A DNA stretch of 9,053 bases, from positions 7,575 through 16,627 of the forward strand of contig DHFK01000046.1 of the NCBI GenBank assembly GCA_002400365.1. Reading direction: 5' to 3'. The notes under the pieces were generated by a model. That model searched no databases and was not told the DNA's origin. It was given only the letters and a program-made list of their open reading frames with translations. The DNA comes from Anaerolineales bacterium UBA4826 (GTDB lineage: Bacteria > Chloroflexota > Anaerolineae > UBA4142). The translations under genes and the position numbers were made by a program. Below are positions 1-5,701 of the stretch, one piece after another (position 1 is the stretch's first letter; each line of letters starts with the position of its first letter).

Positions 1-656
1 TCGGTCATCACGTAACTCGCGCCGAGCGAGCCAAAGAGCAGGACCACCGCGGGGATCCAGAGTTTAGACGCCGCCGCGCGCGCGCGGTCCACGATCGCGT
101 TTTCGGTCCGGAGCACCAGAAAGGTTGCGCCGTGGAACGTCATCAGGACCAGACCATACAACCCGGTCAGCAGCGCGTACGGGTTGAGCAGCGTGAAGAA
201 ATCGCCGGTGTAATTCATCTTCGCGTCAATCGGCACGCCGCGCAGCAGATTGCCGAACGCCACACCCCACAACAGCGCGGGGACCAAACTGCCGAAGAAG
301 ATCATCCAGTCCCAAAAGTTGCGCCAGCCCGGACGCGCGTCCTTGCTGCGAAACTCGAACGCGACGCCGCGCAGAATCAGCGCGAGCAGCATCAGCACGA
401 GCGCGAGGTACAAGCCGCTAAACATCGTCGCGTACCAATGCGGGAACGCGGCAAAGATCGCGCCGCCGGCGGTGAGCAGCCACACTTCGTTGCCGTCCCA
501 GAACGGACCGATCGTGTTGACGATCACGCGCCGCTCGTCGTCGTCTTTGCCGAGGAACGGCAGGAGGATGCCCACGCCGTAATCGAATCCTTCGAGCAGG
601 AAGAAACCGGCAAACAACACCGCGATCAGAATGAACCAAAGGGTATTGAGATCCAT
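1..656 (-). CDS. cydB: Cytochrome bd ubiquinol oxidase subunit II (CydB), 3' end cut by window
   Basis: Subunit II of the cytochrome bd quinol oxidase, the membrane partner of CydA that reduces O2 with quinol electrons and conserves energy by a proton-uptake path. The 218 visible residues begin MDLNTLWFIL and align well from memory with CydB. Seen directly: a first membrane helix with the family GFDxG motif (G23-F24-D25-Y26-G27), the WDGNEVWL motif (W53-W59) whose Asp54 matches the conserved CydB acidic residue, the TAGGAxFAAFP motif (62-72), an FRSKD loop (102-106), and GVAFGNLLRGVP (131-142). At least six hydrophobic segments are visible, near residues 5-35, 57-72, 79-100, 114-138, 160-183 and 200-217. 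The start ATG (654-656) has a GGAGG ribosome site 5 nt upstream (662-666). The gene follows cydA by 74 nt on the same strand and is surely co-transcribed. The C-terminal part lies beyond position 1, so any small CydX/CydS-like third subunit cannot be assessed. Confidence 0.96.
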   Translation of the reverse strand, partial: MDLNTLWFILIAVLFAGFFLLEGFDYGVGILLPFLGKDDDERRVIVNTIGPFWDGNEVWLLTAGGAIFAAFPHWYATMFSGLYLALVLMLLALILRGVAFEFRSKDARPGWRNFWDWMIFFGSLVPALLWGVAFGNLLRGVPIDAKMNYTGDFFTLLNPYALLTGLYGLVLMTFHGATFLVLRTENAIVDRARAAASKLWIPAVVLLFGSLGASYVMT

Positions 657-697
657 AGTTGCCTCCATTGGGTGTGGCGGGTGGCGGGGCACACATC

Positions 698-725
698 CTC
701 GACACGCGTCACTCGACACTCGTCA
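698..725. repeat. Two tandem 14-bp repeats between cydA and cydB
   Basis: Two adjacent 14-mers, CTCGACACGCGTCA (698-711) and CTCGACACTCGTCA (712-725), differ at one base. They fill much of the 74-nt spacer between the cydA stop and the cydB ribosome site. The spacer also holds a doubled GTGGCGG word near 676-689. I see no function. They resemble GTGACG-type low-complexity intergenic repeats, as does the octamer array at 5604-5667. Confidence 0.6.
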
Positions 726-730
726 CGTCC

Positions 731-2086
731 TTAATACGCCGCGTGCGCTGCCTCTGCCATCGGATCGCTCTTGGCGCTTTGCATTAGCAGGTACACGTCA
801 ACGACCATCAGCGCGCCGTACACGACGGTGAAGAGGACGAGCGAGAGCAGCACCGCGCCGGCAGACACAACCGGCGAGACTGCGTTCTCGGTCTTCATCA
901 AGCCGAAAACGATCCACGGCTGGCGACCCAGTTCCGTCATTAACCAACCAGTCGTGTTCGCGAGGTACGGCAGCAAGATCGCCCAGGGTAAGAGTTTCAA
1001 AAAGCGCGCGTGCGTTTCGATCCTGTTCCGCATCACCAGATACAGACCGAACAGCGCGAGCAGCAGCATGACGAAACCCGCGCCGACCATGCCGCGAAAA
1101 CTCCAATAGGTGAGCGCGATTGGCGGGATGTAATCGCCCTTGCCGTACTTGTTCTCGTACTCGGCTTGAAGGTCGAAGATGCCTTTCACTTCGCCGGCAA
1201 ATTGATTGTACGCCAGCAGACTCAACACCGCCGGCAGACGAATCGCAAAGACATCGCGCCGCTGCGCCAGATCGCCAATCGTCAGGATTGAGAACGATGC
1301 GGGGCTCTCACTGTTCCACAGCGCTTCGGCGGCGGCGATCTTCATCGGCTGAGTTTGGACCATGTGCTGCGCCTGGCTGTGCCCGATCAATGCCACGAGC
1401 GCCACACCGATGACTGCGGCGAGCGTCGCCATCTGGAACGCGCGGCGGAAGAAATCCACGTTGCGCTGGCGGAGCAAATGCCACGCGCTGATGCCCAGCA
1501 CGAAGAAACCGGCGGTGGTAATGCCGGCGAAAAAGACGTGGGGGTACTGCGTCCAGATGTTGGGATTCGTCAACAGCGCGATAAAGTCAGTCATCTCCGC
1601 GCGACCACCGCGCAACACGTACCCGACCGGCTGCTGCATGAACGAGTTGGCGATCAGAATCCACAGCGCGGACAAGTTGGACGCAATCGCCACGAGCCAG
1701 ATCGCAGCGAGGTGAATGCGCTTGGGCAACTTGTCCCAGCCGAAAAACCAGACGCCGAGGAAGGTGGATTCGATGAAGAACGCGAGGAGCGCCTCGACCG
1801 CCAGCGGCGCGCCAAAGATGTCGCCGACAAAGCGCGAGTACTCTGACCAGTTCATGCCGAACTGGAATTCCTGCACGATGCCGGTGACGACACCCATCGC
1901 AAAGTTGATGAGGAAGAGTTTGCCCCAGAACTGGGTCTGCTTTTTCCACGCCGCATCGCCGGAGCGATAGTACACCGTCTGCATGATCGCGACGAGGATG
2001 GACAAGCCCAGCGTCAGAGGCACGAAGAAAAAGTGGTACACGGTTGTGATCGCAAACTGCAAGCGCGCAAGCAAGAGCGCATCCAT
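731..2086 (-). CDS. cydA: Cytochrome bd ubiquinol oxidase subunit I (CydA), short Q-loop type
   Basis: Haem-bearing subunit of cytochrome bd oxidase (quinol + O2 to quinone + water), in the cytoplasmic membrane. The 451-aa protein starts MDALLLARLQFAITTVYHFF. Visible family residues: His18 (high-spin haem ligand, E. coli His19), Glu98 and Glu106 (E. coli Glu99/Glu107), His183 in YPHVFFAG and Met333 in FRGMVG (haem b558 ligands, E. coli His186/Met393), Lys249 and Glu254 in QPMKIAAAEALW (Q-loop, E. coli Lys252/Glu257), and Glu385 in TELGRQPW (E. coli Glu445 region). All catalytic positions I can place are intact. The stretch between the Q-loop and GDYIPPIALTYWSFR is short, so this is the short-Q-loop class rather than the long E. 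coli class. An in-frame ATG exists 10 codons further upstream, but ATG 2084-2086 is chosen because a perfect AAGGAGG (2094-2100) sits 7 nt before it and the N-terminus then matches the family. cydB lies downstream and an unknown membrane protein upstream; likely one operon. Confidence 0.97.
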   Translation of the reverse strand: MDALLLARLQFAITTVYHFFFVPLTLGLSILVAIMQTVYYRSGDAAWKKQTQFWGKLFLINFAMGVVTGIVQEFQFGMNWSEYSRFVGDIFGAPLAVEALLAFFIESTFLGVWFFGWDKLPKRIHLAAIWLVAIASNLSALWILIANSFMQQPVGYVLRGGRAEMTDFIALLTNPNIWTQYPHVFFAGITTAGFFVLGISAWHLLRQRNVDFFRRAFQMATLAAVIGVALVALIGHSQAQHMVQTQPMKIAAAEALWNSESPASFSILTIGDLAQRRDVFAIRLPAVLSLLAYNQFAGEVKGIFDLQAEYENKYGKGDYIPPIALTYWSFRGMVGAGFVMLLLALFGLYLVMRNRIETHARFLKLLPWAILLPYLANTTGWLMTELGRQPWIVFGLMKTENAVSPVVSAGAVLLSLVLFTVVYGALMVVDVYLLMQSAKSDPMAEAAHAAY

Positions 2087-2093
2087 ACGCGAG

Positions 2094-2100
2094 CCTCCTT
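2094..2100 (-). promoter_or_regulatory. Consensus Shine-Dalgarno of cydA
   Basis: AAGGAGG on the minus strand, 7 nt before the cydA ATG. It decides the cydA start against the longer in-frame ATG at 2114-2116. Confidence 0.9.
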
Positions 2101-2113
2101 TTAGGGAATCAGC

Positions 2114-2152
2114 CAACCTTGCGAGGGTTGCCGCCGAAACCTTCGCCAGGTT
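2114..2152. repeat. Pair of related small palindromes between the propeller gene and cydA
   Basis: Two neighbouring hairpin-capable words share the AACCTT...GGTT pattern: CAACCTTGCGAGGGTTG (2114-2130, 5-bp arms) and AACCTTCGCCAGGTT (2138-2152, 5-bp arms). They occupy most of the 75-nt gap upstream of the cydA ribosome site. They look like a dispersed extragenic palindrome. There is no T-run, so they are not a canonical terminator; in the mRNA they could act as a stability or processing element (inference). Confidence 0.55.
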
Positions 2153-2161
2153 GAACAGTAA

Positions 2162-4051
2162 CTACCCGCGCAGCGCGAGCGTTGGCCCCGCCGTCAGCAT
2201 CGAAAGCAGCATGTCGCAGCCACAGAAGAGCAAGATCGCCCAGAGCGCGGAGTTGATGCGCCGCGTCGCGATTTGACGCCACACGATCAACGCGGACACT
2301 GCGGCGATGCCGAATTGCAAACCCCACACCACGGCGGTCCGGCTCCAGCCCTCCAGTTCGCGACCGATCAGCGGATCGCCCAGGACCGAGCCGAGCAACA
2401 CTTCTTTGACCAGCCAGTACGCCGCGCAGCCCAGCGCGAGAATGACGTACGACTGCCGATCGTAGATCAATTCGCTCTGGCTGCCAAAGACGGTAAAGAT
2501 CACGGCGATAATCAGCGCGGGCGCGAAGACGACGGGCACAAACGGCAGCAGCGCCAAGCCCGCCAGCATTTTCCACGCCGTCTGCGCGACGCCGACCAAG
2601 ACATCGGTGGCGTCCACCGCATCGAGTTGACCGCGCGCCGCGGCGGTTGTCGCGGCATAGTACACTTGGAAACCTTCCCAGGTACTGCCGATGAGCCACG
2701 CGGCGTACAGGTCGCCCGCTTGGTCTGCCGCAACGACTGGGTTTGCGCTCAAGCCGTCGTGGTAGCCGATAACCTGATAGCCGATCACTCGCCCATCGCG
2801 CAGCAAGAGCAACACCGGCAGCACCCGCGCTTGAACGCCGTACTCCAACAAACGGAACAGACGATGTTGCGTCGCCGCCGGCGGAACATCAACGACCTCC
2901 GGCTGCAGCGGTCGTCCAAGCCAGTCGCTCAGCCCGGGGAACCCCAACCCGGCGACTTGCGCTACTGCCAGATCGCCGCGCTGCCCGGCAATCGGCGCGG
3001 GCGCAAAGAGCAGACGCGTGTCCTGAATCCCCGGCGGCGCGGTCGCGCGCGAAATCAATCTGATGTTGTAATCGCCGCGATAGGGCGTGAACTCGATCTG
3101 CCCCAGTTCGGGAATGTTCAAACTGCCGAACTCGACGCGCTGCGGTTCGCCGATGGGAAATGAGATCAGGTTGGTGTAGCCGGCGCCCGCGCCGGCGTAC
3201 GCGTTGCCGCGGAGGGCTTCGCCCCACAGCGCGTACACGCGTTGACCGTCCAAGCCGATTTTCGCCGGCGCGGTGACGCCGATGGCGATCCGGGTTCCTG
3301 CGACCGGCTGCGGCGCGTTTGGAAATACCGCGTAGAATACGTCGCGCGTTTTGGGCGCGGTCGCTTCGCCCCAGATCACGTGCGCGATGCCGCGTTGATC
3401 TACTTGCGCGGAGACTTCTTTCGCCGGGTGATCGTTCAGGCGGAGTTCGGCGGTCGTCGCGCCGTCCGCGTTGATACGCGCGACGTAGAGCCCGAGCGCG
3501 TTGCTTTCCGGTTCGGCGGCACAGAACACGTCAAAGCCACCTTGCCGCGCGACGACGGCGTAACTCTGGGCGTCCACATGCGCCGGCGAAACCGGCTGCG
3601 CCGCGCGCGGCGCGCCATCGGCGGCGAGCAACCAGTGGAGGACGCGCGCGTTGTTTTCGCCCGGCAAGCGCGCCATCGCAAAGACGTGCGGACGCGCCTG
3701 ATCGTCGAGCAGCACGCGCACCGACTGCGGCGTGCCTTCCAATGGTTCGAGCCACTGCTCGGACACGCGCGCGGCGCGCTCGTTCAATTGGAGATAATGC
3801 ACGCCAACGCCGCTGCTGCGGCTGGCGCCCCAAGCCAAGTGAATGTGTTTGCCAGCGTCGGCAACGGCAACAGCGGGCGGCTGGTTCCACGGCGTCGAAC
3901 CGATGCGAAGACCGCGACTCCAATCGGGTTGGATCTTTGCCGTTTTGGCATCCACCGGTCGCAGTGAGAGCGCGACGATCGCCAATATCGCCAGCAAGAT
4001 GACCCCGACCAACAGGAATTTGAGTCGGCGCGATTTGAAAATACTGCGCAT
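2162..4051 (-). CDS. Unrecognised membrane-anchored beta-propeller-like protein upstream of cydAB
   Basis: A 629-aa protein I cannot assign to a named family. It has an N-terminal membrane anchor (about residues 11-30, preceded by basic MRSIFKSRRLK). A large, probably extracytoplasmic region follows (about 35-485). Last come three to five hydrophobic segments (about 494-523, 533-556, 572-590 and 600-618). The middle region repeats a blade-like pattern D-x-x-G/Q-x-x-H/Y-hydrophobic-x-W: VADAGKHIHLAWG (63-75), LDDQARPHVFAMA (115-127), VDQRGIAHVIWGE (217-229), GLDGQRVYALWGE (266-278) and ADQAGDLYAAWLI (442-454). This suggests a beta-propeller of the BNR/sialidase-like or WD-like type, but no catalytic motif is evident. 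ATG 4049-4051 is preceded by a G-rich stretch (GGGGGG, 4060-4065) as a weak ribosome site. cydA begins 75 nt downstream with no obvious promoter between, so it is probably the first gene of the cyd operon. A link to bd-oxidase assembly or the envelope is inference only. Confidence 0.8.
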   Translation of the reverse strand: MRSIFKSRRLKFLLVGVILLAILAIVALSLRPVDAKTAKIQPDWSRGLRIGSTPWNQPPAVAVADAGKHIHLAWGASRSSGVGVHYLQLNERAARVSEQWLEPLEGTPQSVRVLLDDQARPHVFAMARLPGENNARVLHWLLAADGAPRAAQPVSPAHVDAQSYAVVARQGGFDVFCAAEPESNALGLYVARINADGATTAELRLNDHPAKEVSAQVDQRGIAHVIWGEATAPKTRDVFYAVFPNAPQPVAGTRIAIGVTAPAKIGLDGQRVYALWGEALRGNAYAGAGAGYTNLISFPIGEPQRVEFGSLNIPELGQIEFTPYRGDYNIRLISRATAPPGIQDTRLLFAPAPIAGQRGDLAVAQVAGLGFPGLSDWLGRPLQPEVVDVPPAATQHRLFRLLEYGVQARVLPVLLLLRDGRVIGYQVIGYHDGLSANPVVAADQAGDLYAAWLIGSTWEGFQVYYAATTAAARGQLDAVDATDVLVGVAQTAWKMLAGLALLPFVPVVFAPALIIAVIFTVFGSQSELIYDRQSYVILALGCAAYWLVKEVLLGSVLGDPLIGRELEGWSRTAVVWGLQFGIAAVSALIVWRQIATRRINSALWAILLFCGCDMLLSMLTAGPTLALRG

Positions 4052-4073
4052 GGCCTAGCCCCCCAAACAGAAA

Positions 4074-4141
4074 TGCCTCGCCCGCAGGAGACGGAAGAGG
4101 CACGCGTTACCGAATCGGTCATGGCAAGCCGCGTCGCTTGC
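4074..4141 (-). promoter_or_regulatory. Structured 5' leader of the propeller-cydAB operon
   Basis: Between the predicted transcription start (about 4142) and the ATG at 4051 the minus-strand leader contains three inverted repeats in a row. They are GCAAGC/GCTTGC with a 6-nt loop (4124-4141, perfect, right at the predicted RNA 5' end), ACCGA/TCGGT (4109-4119), and TGCCTC/GAGGCA with a 17-nt loop (4074-4102). I do not recognise a known riboswitch class. The last stem lies about 22 nt before the start codon, so it could affect translation or RNA stability (inference). Confidence 0.4.
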
Positions 4142-4148
4142 GCTTGCT

Positions 4149-4177
4149 ATTCTACTCCATCACGCCGCGTCTGGCAA
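4149..4177 (-). promoter_or_regulatory. Sigma70-type promoter of the propeller-cydAB operon
   Basis: On the minus strand: -35 TTGCCA (4172-4177), exactly 17 bp of spacer (4155-4171), and -10 TAGAAT (4149-4154). Each hexamer matches the consensus at five of six positions. It lies just upstream of the operon, predicts a start near 4142, and overlaps the end of the degenerate DUF2229 reading frame. Confidence 0.65.
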
Positions 4178-4434
4178 GTCAAATCGCGCCTTGCTGAGGC
4201 GGGCGATTGATCGCCCGACGACGCTTGACCTTGCCTGGCACGAACGCACGGGGATGAATCCGCCGTGCTACGAAACAGCGTCCGATGAAGCGGACCAAGT
4301 CGGACTTGTCCGACACTGCTCTGTAGCCCGCGATTCACACTTGCACCTGCGGTTACGCAAGTGCAGGTGTCGCCGGACGTTCGGCGTTCTGCCGCGTTTC
4401 TGCGCTTGGGCATACCACCGCGCGGTATGGAGTT
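4155..4434. repeat. Cluster of short palindromes replacing the lost part of the DUF2229 gene
   Basis: This stretch has no convincing gene and is packed with hairpin-capable words: GGGCGATTGATCGCCC (4201-4216, 7-bp arms), an imperfect stem CACGGGGAT/ATCCGCCGTG (4247-4267, one bulge), GTCCG/CGGAC (4280-4295), GTCGGACTTGTCCGAC (4299-4314, 7-bp arms), a 32-bp near-palindrome (4338-4369), and CATACC/GGTATG around CGCG (4411-4429). The 32-bp word is built as A-B-A'-B' (CACTTG, CACCTG, CAAGTG, CAGGTG). It can therefore fold either as one 14-bp stem with two mismatches or in a pseudoknot-like order. The pattern suggests a pile-up of small dispersed elements. Confidence 0.6.
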
Positions 4435-4446
4435 CTCGCAATGACA
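4435..4446. repeat. 12-bp end of the palindromic repeat family at the gene breakpoint
   Basis: CTCGCAATGACA here is identical to the right end (6518-6529), and the exact complement of the left end (6441-6452), of the complete palindromic element inside the NACHT gene. Homology of the DUF2229 remnant ends within about 20 bp of this word. No matching left end is found within the expected ~90 bp, so the copy is partial or rearranged. Confidence 0.75.
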
Positions 4447-4673
4447 GTTAGGGTAATCACCAGCGCAGTACACCTTGACGGGGAGGCACATGTCCGCCAC
4501 CACGCGCGCCGCACCTGCCGCGAGGGTCGCGCGCGTCGTCGGAGAGGAGGCGACGACCTCCGCGCCGACCGCTTCAAAGAACGCGCGCCACAGCGGATAG
4601 TATTGGTACAACAGCAGACCACGCGGGACGCCGACCTTGAGTTGCATCGCTCTGAAGAGGCCAAGAGAAACTG

Positions 4674-5522
4674 TTAGAAACCGATGATGTGCGGCAGACC
4701 GAGGCGCTGGCGGATCGCGCTCGCGCACGCTTTGGCATTGCGCGACAAGACTAGGTTGCCGGATCGCATCAGGTCCTGCAAATCGGGCAGAGTGCGTGCG
4801 TCGCCGATTTTTCCGAGACTGATCAGCGCGATCTCACGCACCGCGAATTCTTCTTGATCGTTACGCGCCGCTCTCAGCAATGCGTCCGCCGCGGACGCGT
4901 CGCCGAACTCGCCGAGACAGTGCGCTGCCCACTGGCGCGCCTCGGCGGAGGGATGCTTGAGTTCGTCGCACAACGGCGAGACGATGCGCGCGTCGGCTGC
5001 CTCGAGCGCTCGGGCAATCGCGGCGCGAATACTGCTCTTGACGCTGCTTGCCATCGCGCCCTGCTCGGTAGCGAGCATCTCGAACAGCGCGTGGATTGCC
5101 CGCGCCCCGCCGATGCGCGCGAGCGCATTGGCGATGGTCGTGCGAAGTTGGTACTCGTCTGTCGCGATGCGATTGACGTAGAATCCGTCGCGGTATCTGC
5201 GATCGGGCGCTGCGCGGGCAGCATCAATCAGGTCGCGCTCGCGGCGCTGACTGACCACGTGCGCTTGCAGCAGCGGTTCAATCGCCCCTTCGTCTCCGAT
5301 TTTGCCAAGCGCGTCCGCCGCCTCGACTTTTTCGCCGAGTTGTTGTTCGTCCGCCAGCAGCAATGCGACAAGCGCCGGCGCGGTCTTTTTTTCGCCGAGT
5401 TCTCCGAGCGCCTGGACCGCGTCCGCGCGCGTGCGGCTCTCCGTGGCCTGGAGCGCGTGCACAAGCCCAGCGATGTCGCGTTTCGCTTTCAGCGCGACAA
5501 TGTTCGGTTTGAAGAGCGGCAT
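4674..5522 (-). CDS. HEAT-repeat (PBS-lyase-like) protein
   Basis: A 282-aa soluble alpha-solenoid protein, probably a protein-binding scaffold; no enzymatic motif is seen. It begins MPLFKPNIVALKAKRDIAGL, an N-terminus I associate with bacterial and archaeal HEAT-repeat proteins. HEAT-type helix pairs of the form xRxxAxxALGxxGDxxAxxxLLxAL are visible at about residues 31-58, 65-90, 127-150, 165-188, 194-220 and 228-255 (for example VEAADALGKIGDEGAIEPLL). A charged, less regular segment (91-125, RRERDLIDAARAAPDRRYRD) interrupts the array, a feature of HEAT proteins with an insert. ATG 5520-5522 is supported by GGAGGT 4 nt upstream and by a promoter about 23 nt before it. It is divergent from the NLR-like gene, whose sensor domain is also HEAT-like, and lies directly upstream of the DUF2229 remnant. 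No signal peptide or membrane segment is seen. Confidence 0.9.
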   Translation of the reverse strand: MPLFKPNIVALKAKRDIAGLVHALQATESRTRADAVQALGELGEKKTAPALVALLLADEQQLGEKVEAADALGKIGDEGAIEPLLQAHVVSQRRERDLIDAARAAPDRRYRDGFYVNRIATDEYQLRTTIANALARIGGARAIHALFEMLATEQGAMASSVKSSIRAAIARALEAADARIVSPLCDELKHPSAEARQWAAHCLGEFGDASAADALLRAARNDQEEFAVREIALISLGKIGDARTLPDLQDLMRSGNLVLSRNAKACASAIRQRLGLPHIIGF

Positions 5523-5544
5523 CGTGACCTCCGTTGTTGTTCAG

Positions 5545-5573
5545 AGTATAACCGAGCGAGTGGCTCACGTCAA
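5545..5573 (-). promoter_or_regulatory. Sigma70-type promoter of the HEAT-repeat gene
   Basis: On the minus strand: -35 TTGACG (5568-5573), 17-bp spacer (5551-5567), -10 TATACT (5545-5550). The predicted start near 5538 gives a leader of about 15 nt carrying the GGAGGT ribosome site, so the geometry is coherent. Confidence 0.75.
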
Positions 5574-5603
5574 CCTGAAGGTGGGAGGAAAGCAGGGGAG
5601 GCG

Positions 5604-5667
5604 GAGTGACAAGGTGACGGGGTGACGCGGTGACAGGGTGACAAGGTGACAGGGTGACAAGGTGATT
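5604..5667. repeat. Tandem 8-bp array (RRGGTGAC), eight units
   Basis: The word GTGAC recurs at an exact 8-bp period (5606, 5614, 5622, 5630, 5638, 5646, 5654) and ends with a GTGAT variant at 5662. Units alternate AAGGTGAC, GGGGTGAC, GCGGTGAC and AGGGTGAC. The array lies between the two divergent promoters and runs directly into the -35 box of the NLR-like gene (5666-5671). Arrays of this type occur as short tandemly repeated elements in several bacterial phyla. Their effect here is unknown. Confidence 0.85.
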
Positions 5668-5694
5668 GACGCCAAGCCCGGTTTGGGGGATAAT
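5666..5694 (+). promoter_or_regulatory. Sigma70-type promoter of the NLR-like gene, predicted leaderless
   Basis: -35 TTGACG (5666-5671), 17-bp spacer (5672-5688), -10 GATAAT (5689-5694). A start 6-8 nt past the -10 falls at 5700-5702, on or next to the ATG at 5702. The mRNA would then have no leader, which explains the absence of a ribosome site at proper distance. It also rules out the in-frame TTG at 5666 and ATG at 5693, since these lie inside the promoter boxes. Confidence 0.7.
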
Positions 5695-5701
5695 GCGGAC
5701 A

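Larger units (their letters stand above)
4147..4647 (-). pseudogene. Truncated DUF2229 / acyl-CoA dehydratase activase-like gene
   Basis: From ATG 4645-4647 the first ~62-67 codons give a protein start (MQLKVGVPRGLLLYQYYPLW) that I recognise as the N-terminus of the DUF2229 family, found with 2-hydroxyacyl-CoA dehydratase activases. Family hallmarks are the PRGLLLYQYYPLW motif (8-20), GAEVVASSPTT (28-38) and CLPVKVY (54-60). Homology stops there. After about codon 67 the frame runs into a repeat end (TGTCATTGCGAG on the minus strand, 4446-4435) and continues through palindrome-rich sequence to a chance stop at 4147-4149. The encoded tail is Arg/Ser/Cys-rich and matches nothing expected; family members are normally several hundred residues. 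The start lies 26 nt after the stop of the HEAT gene, so it was probably in an operon with it. There is no clear ribosome site. A deletion or replacement at the repeat is more likely than a sequencing error, because no other frame continues the domain. Confidence 0.8.

Noticed and set aside
132..734. 200-codon open frame on the plus strand over cydB
   Set aside because: It is antisense to clearly recognisable cydB, and its low-complexity Gln/Arg/Glu composition is typical of a reverse-strand shadow.
2087..2116. Longer CydA start at the ATG 10 codons upstream
   Set aside because: The added residues MADSLKGGSR have no family match, and the perfect AAGGAGG lies inside that extension, serving the downstream ATG.
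2273..3163. Long open frame of 296 codons on the plus strand
   Set aside because: It lies fully inside the propeller-protein gene on the other strand, is rich in Gln/Arg/His with no domain pattern, and has no ribosome site. It is a shadow of GC-rich coding sequence.
4052..4146. tRNA or known riboswitch in the operon leader
   Set aside because: No cloverleaf with T-loop and anticodon arm can be built, and the hairpins match no riboswitch consensus I know.
4147..4444. Genuine Cys/Arg-rich C-terminal domain of the DUF2229-like protein
   Set aside because: The DNA consists of palindromic repeat words, the composition is random-like, and the segment bears no resemblance to the family after CLPVKVY.
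5604..5667. Possible CRISPR array
   Set aside because: The period is 8 bp with no spacers, so it is a simple tandem repeat.
5666..5701. Longer N-terminus of the NLR-like protein from TTG 5666 or ATG 5693
   Set aside because: Both starts fall in the -35/-10 boxes of a well-formed promoter, and the extra residues do not fit the DUF4062 N-terminus.
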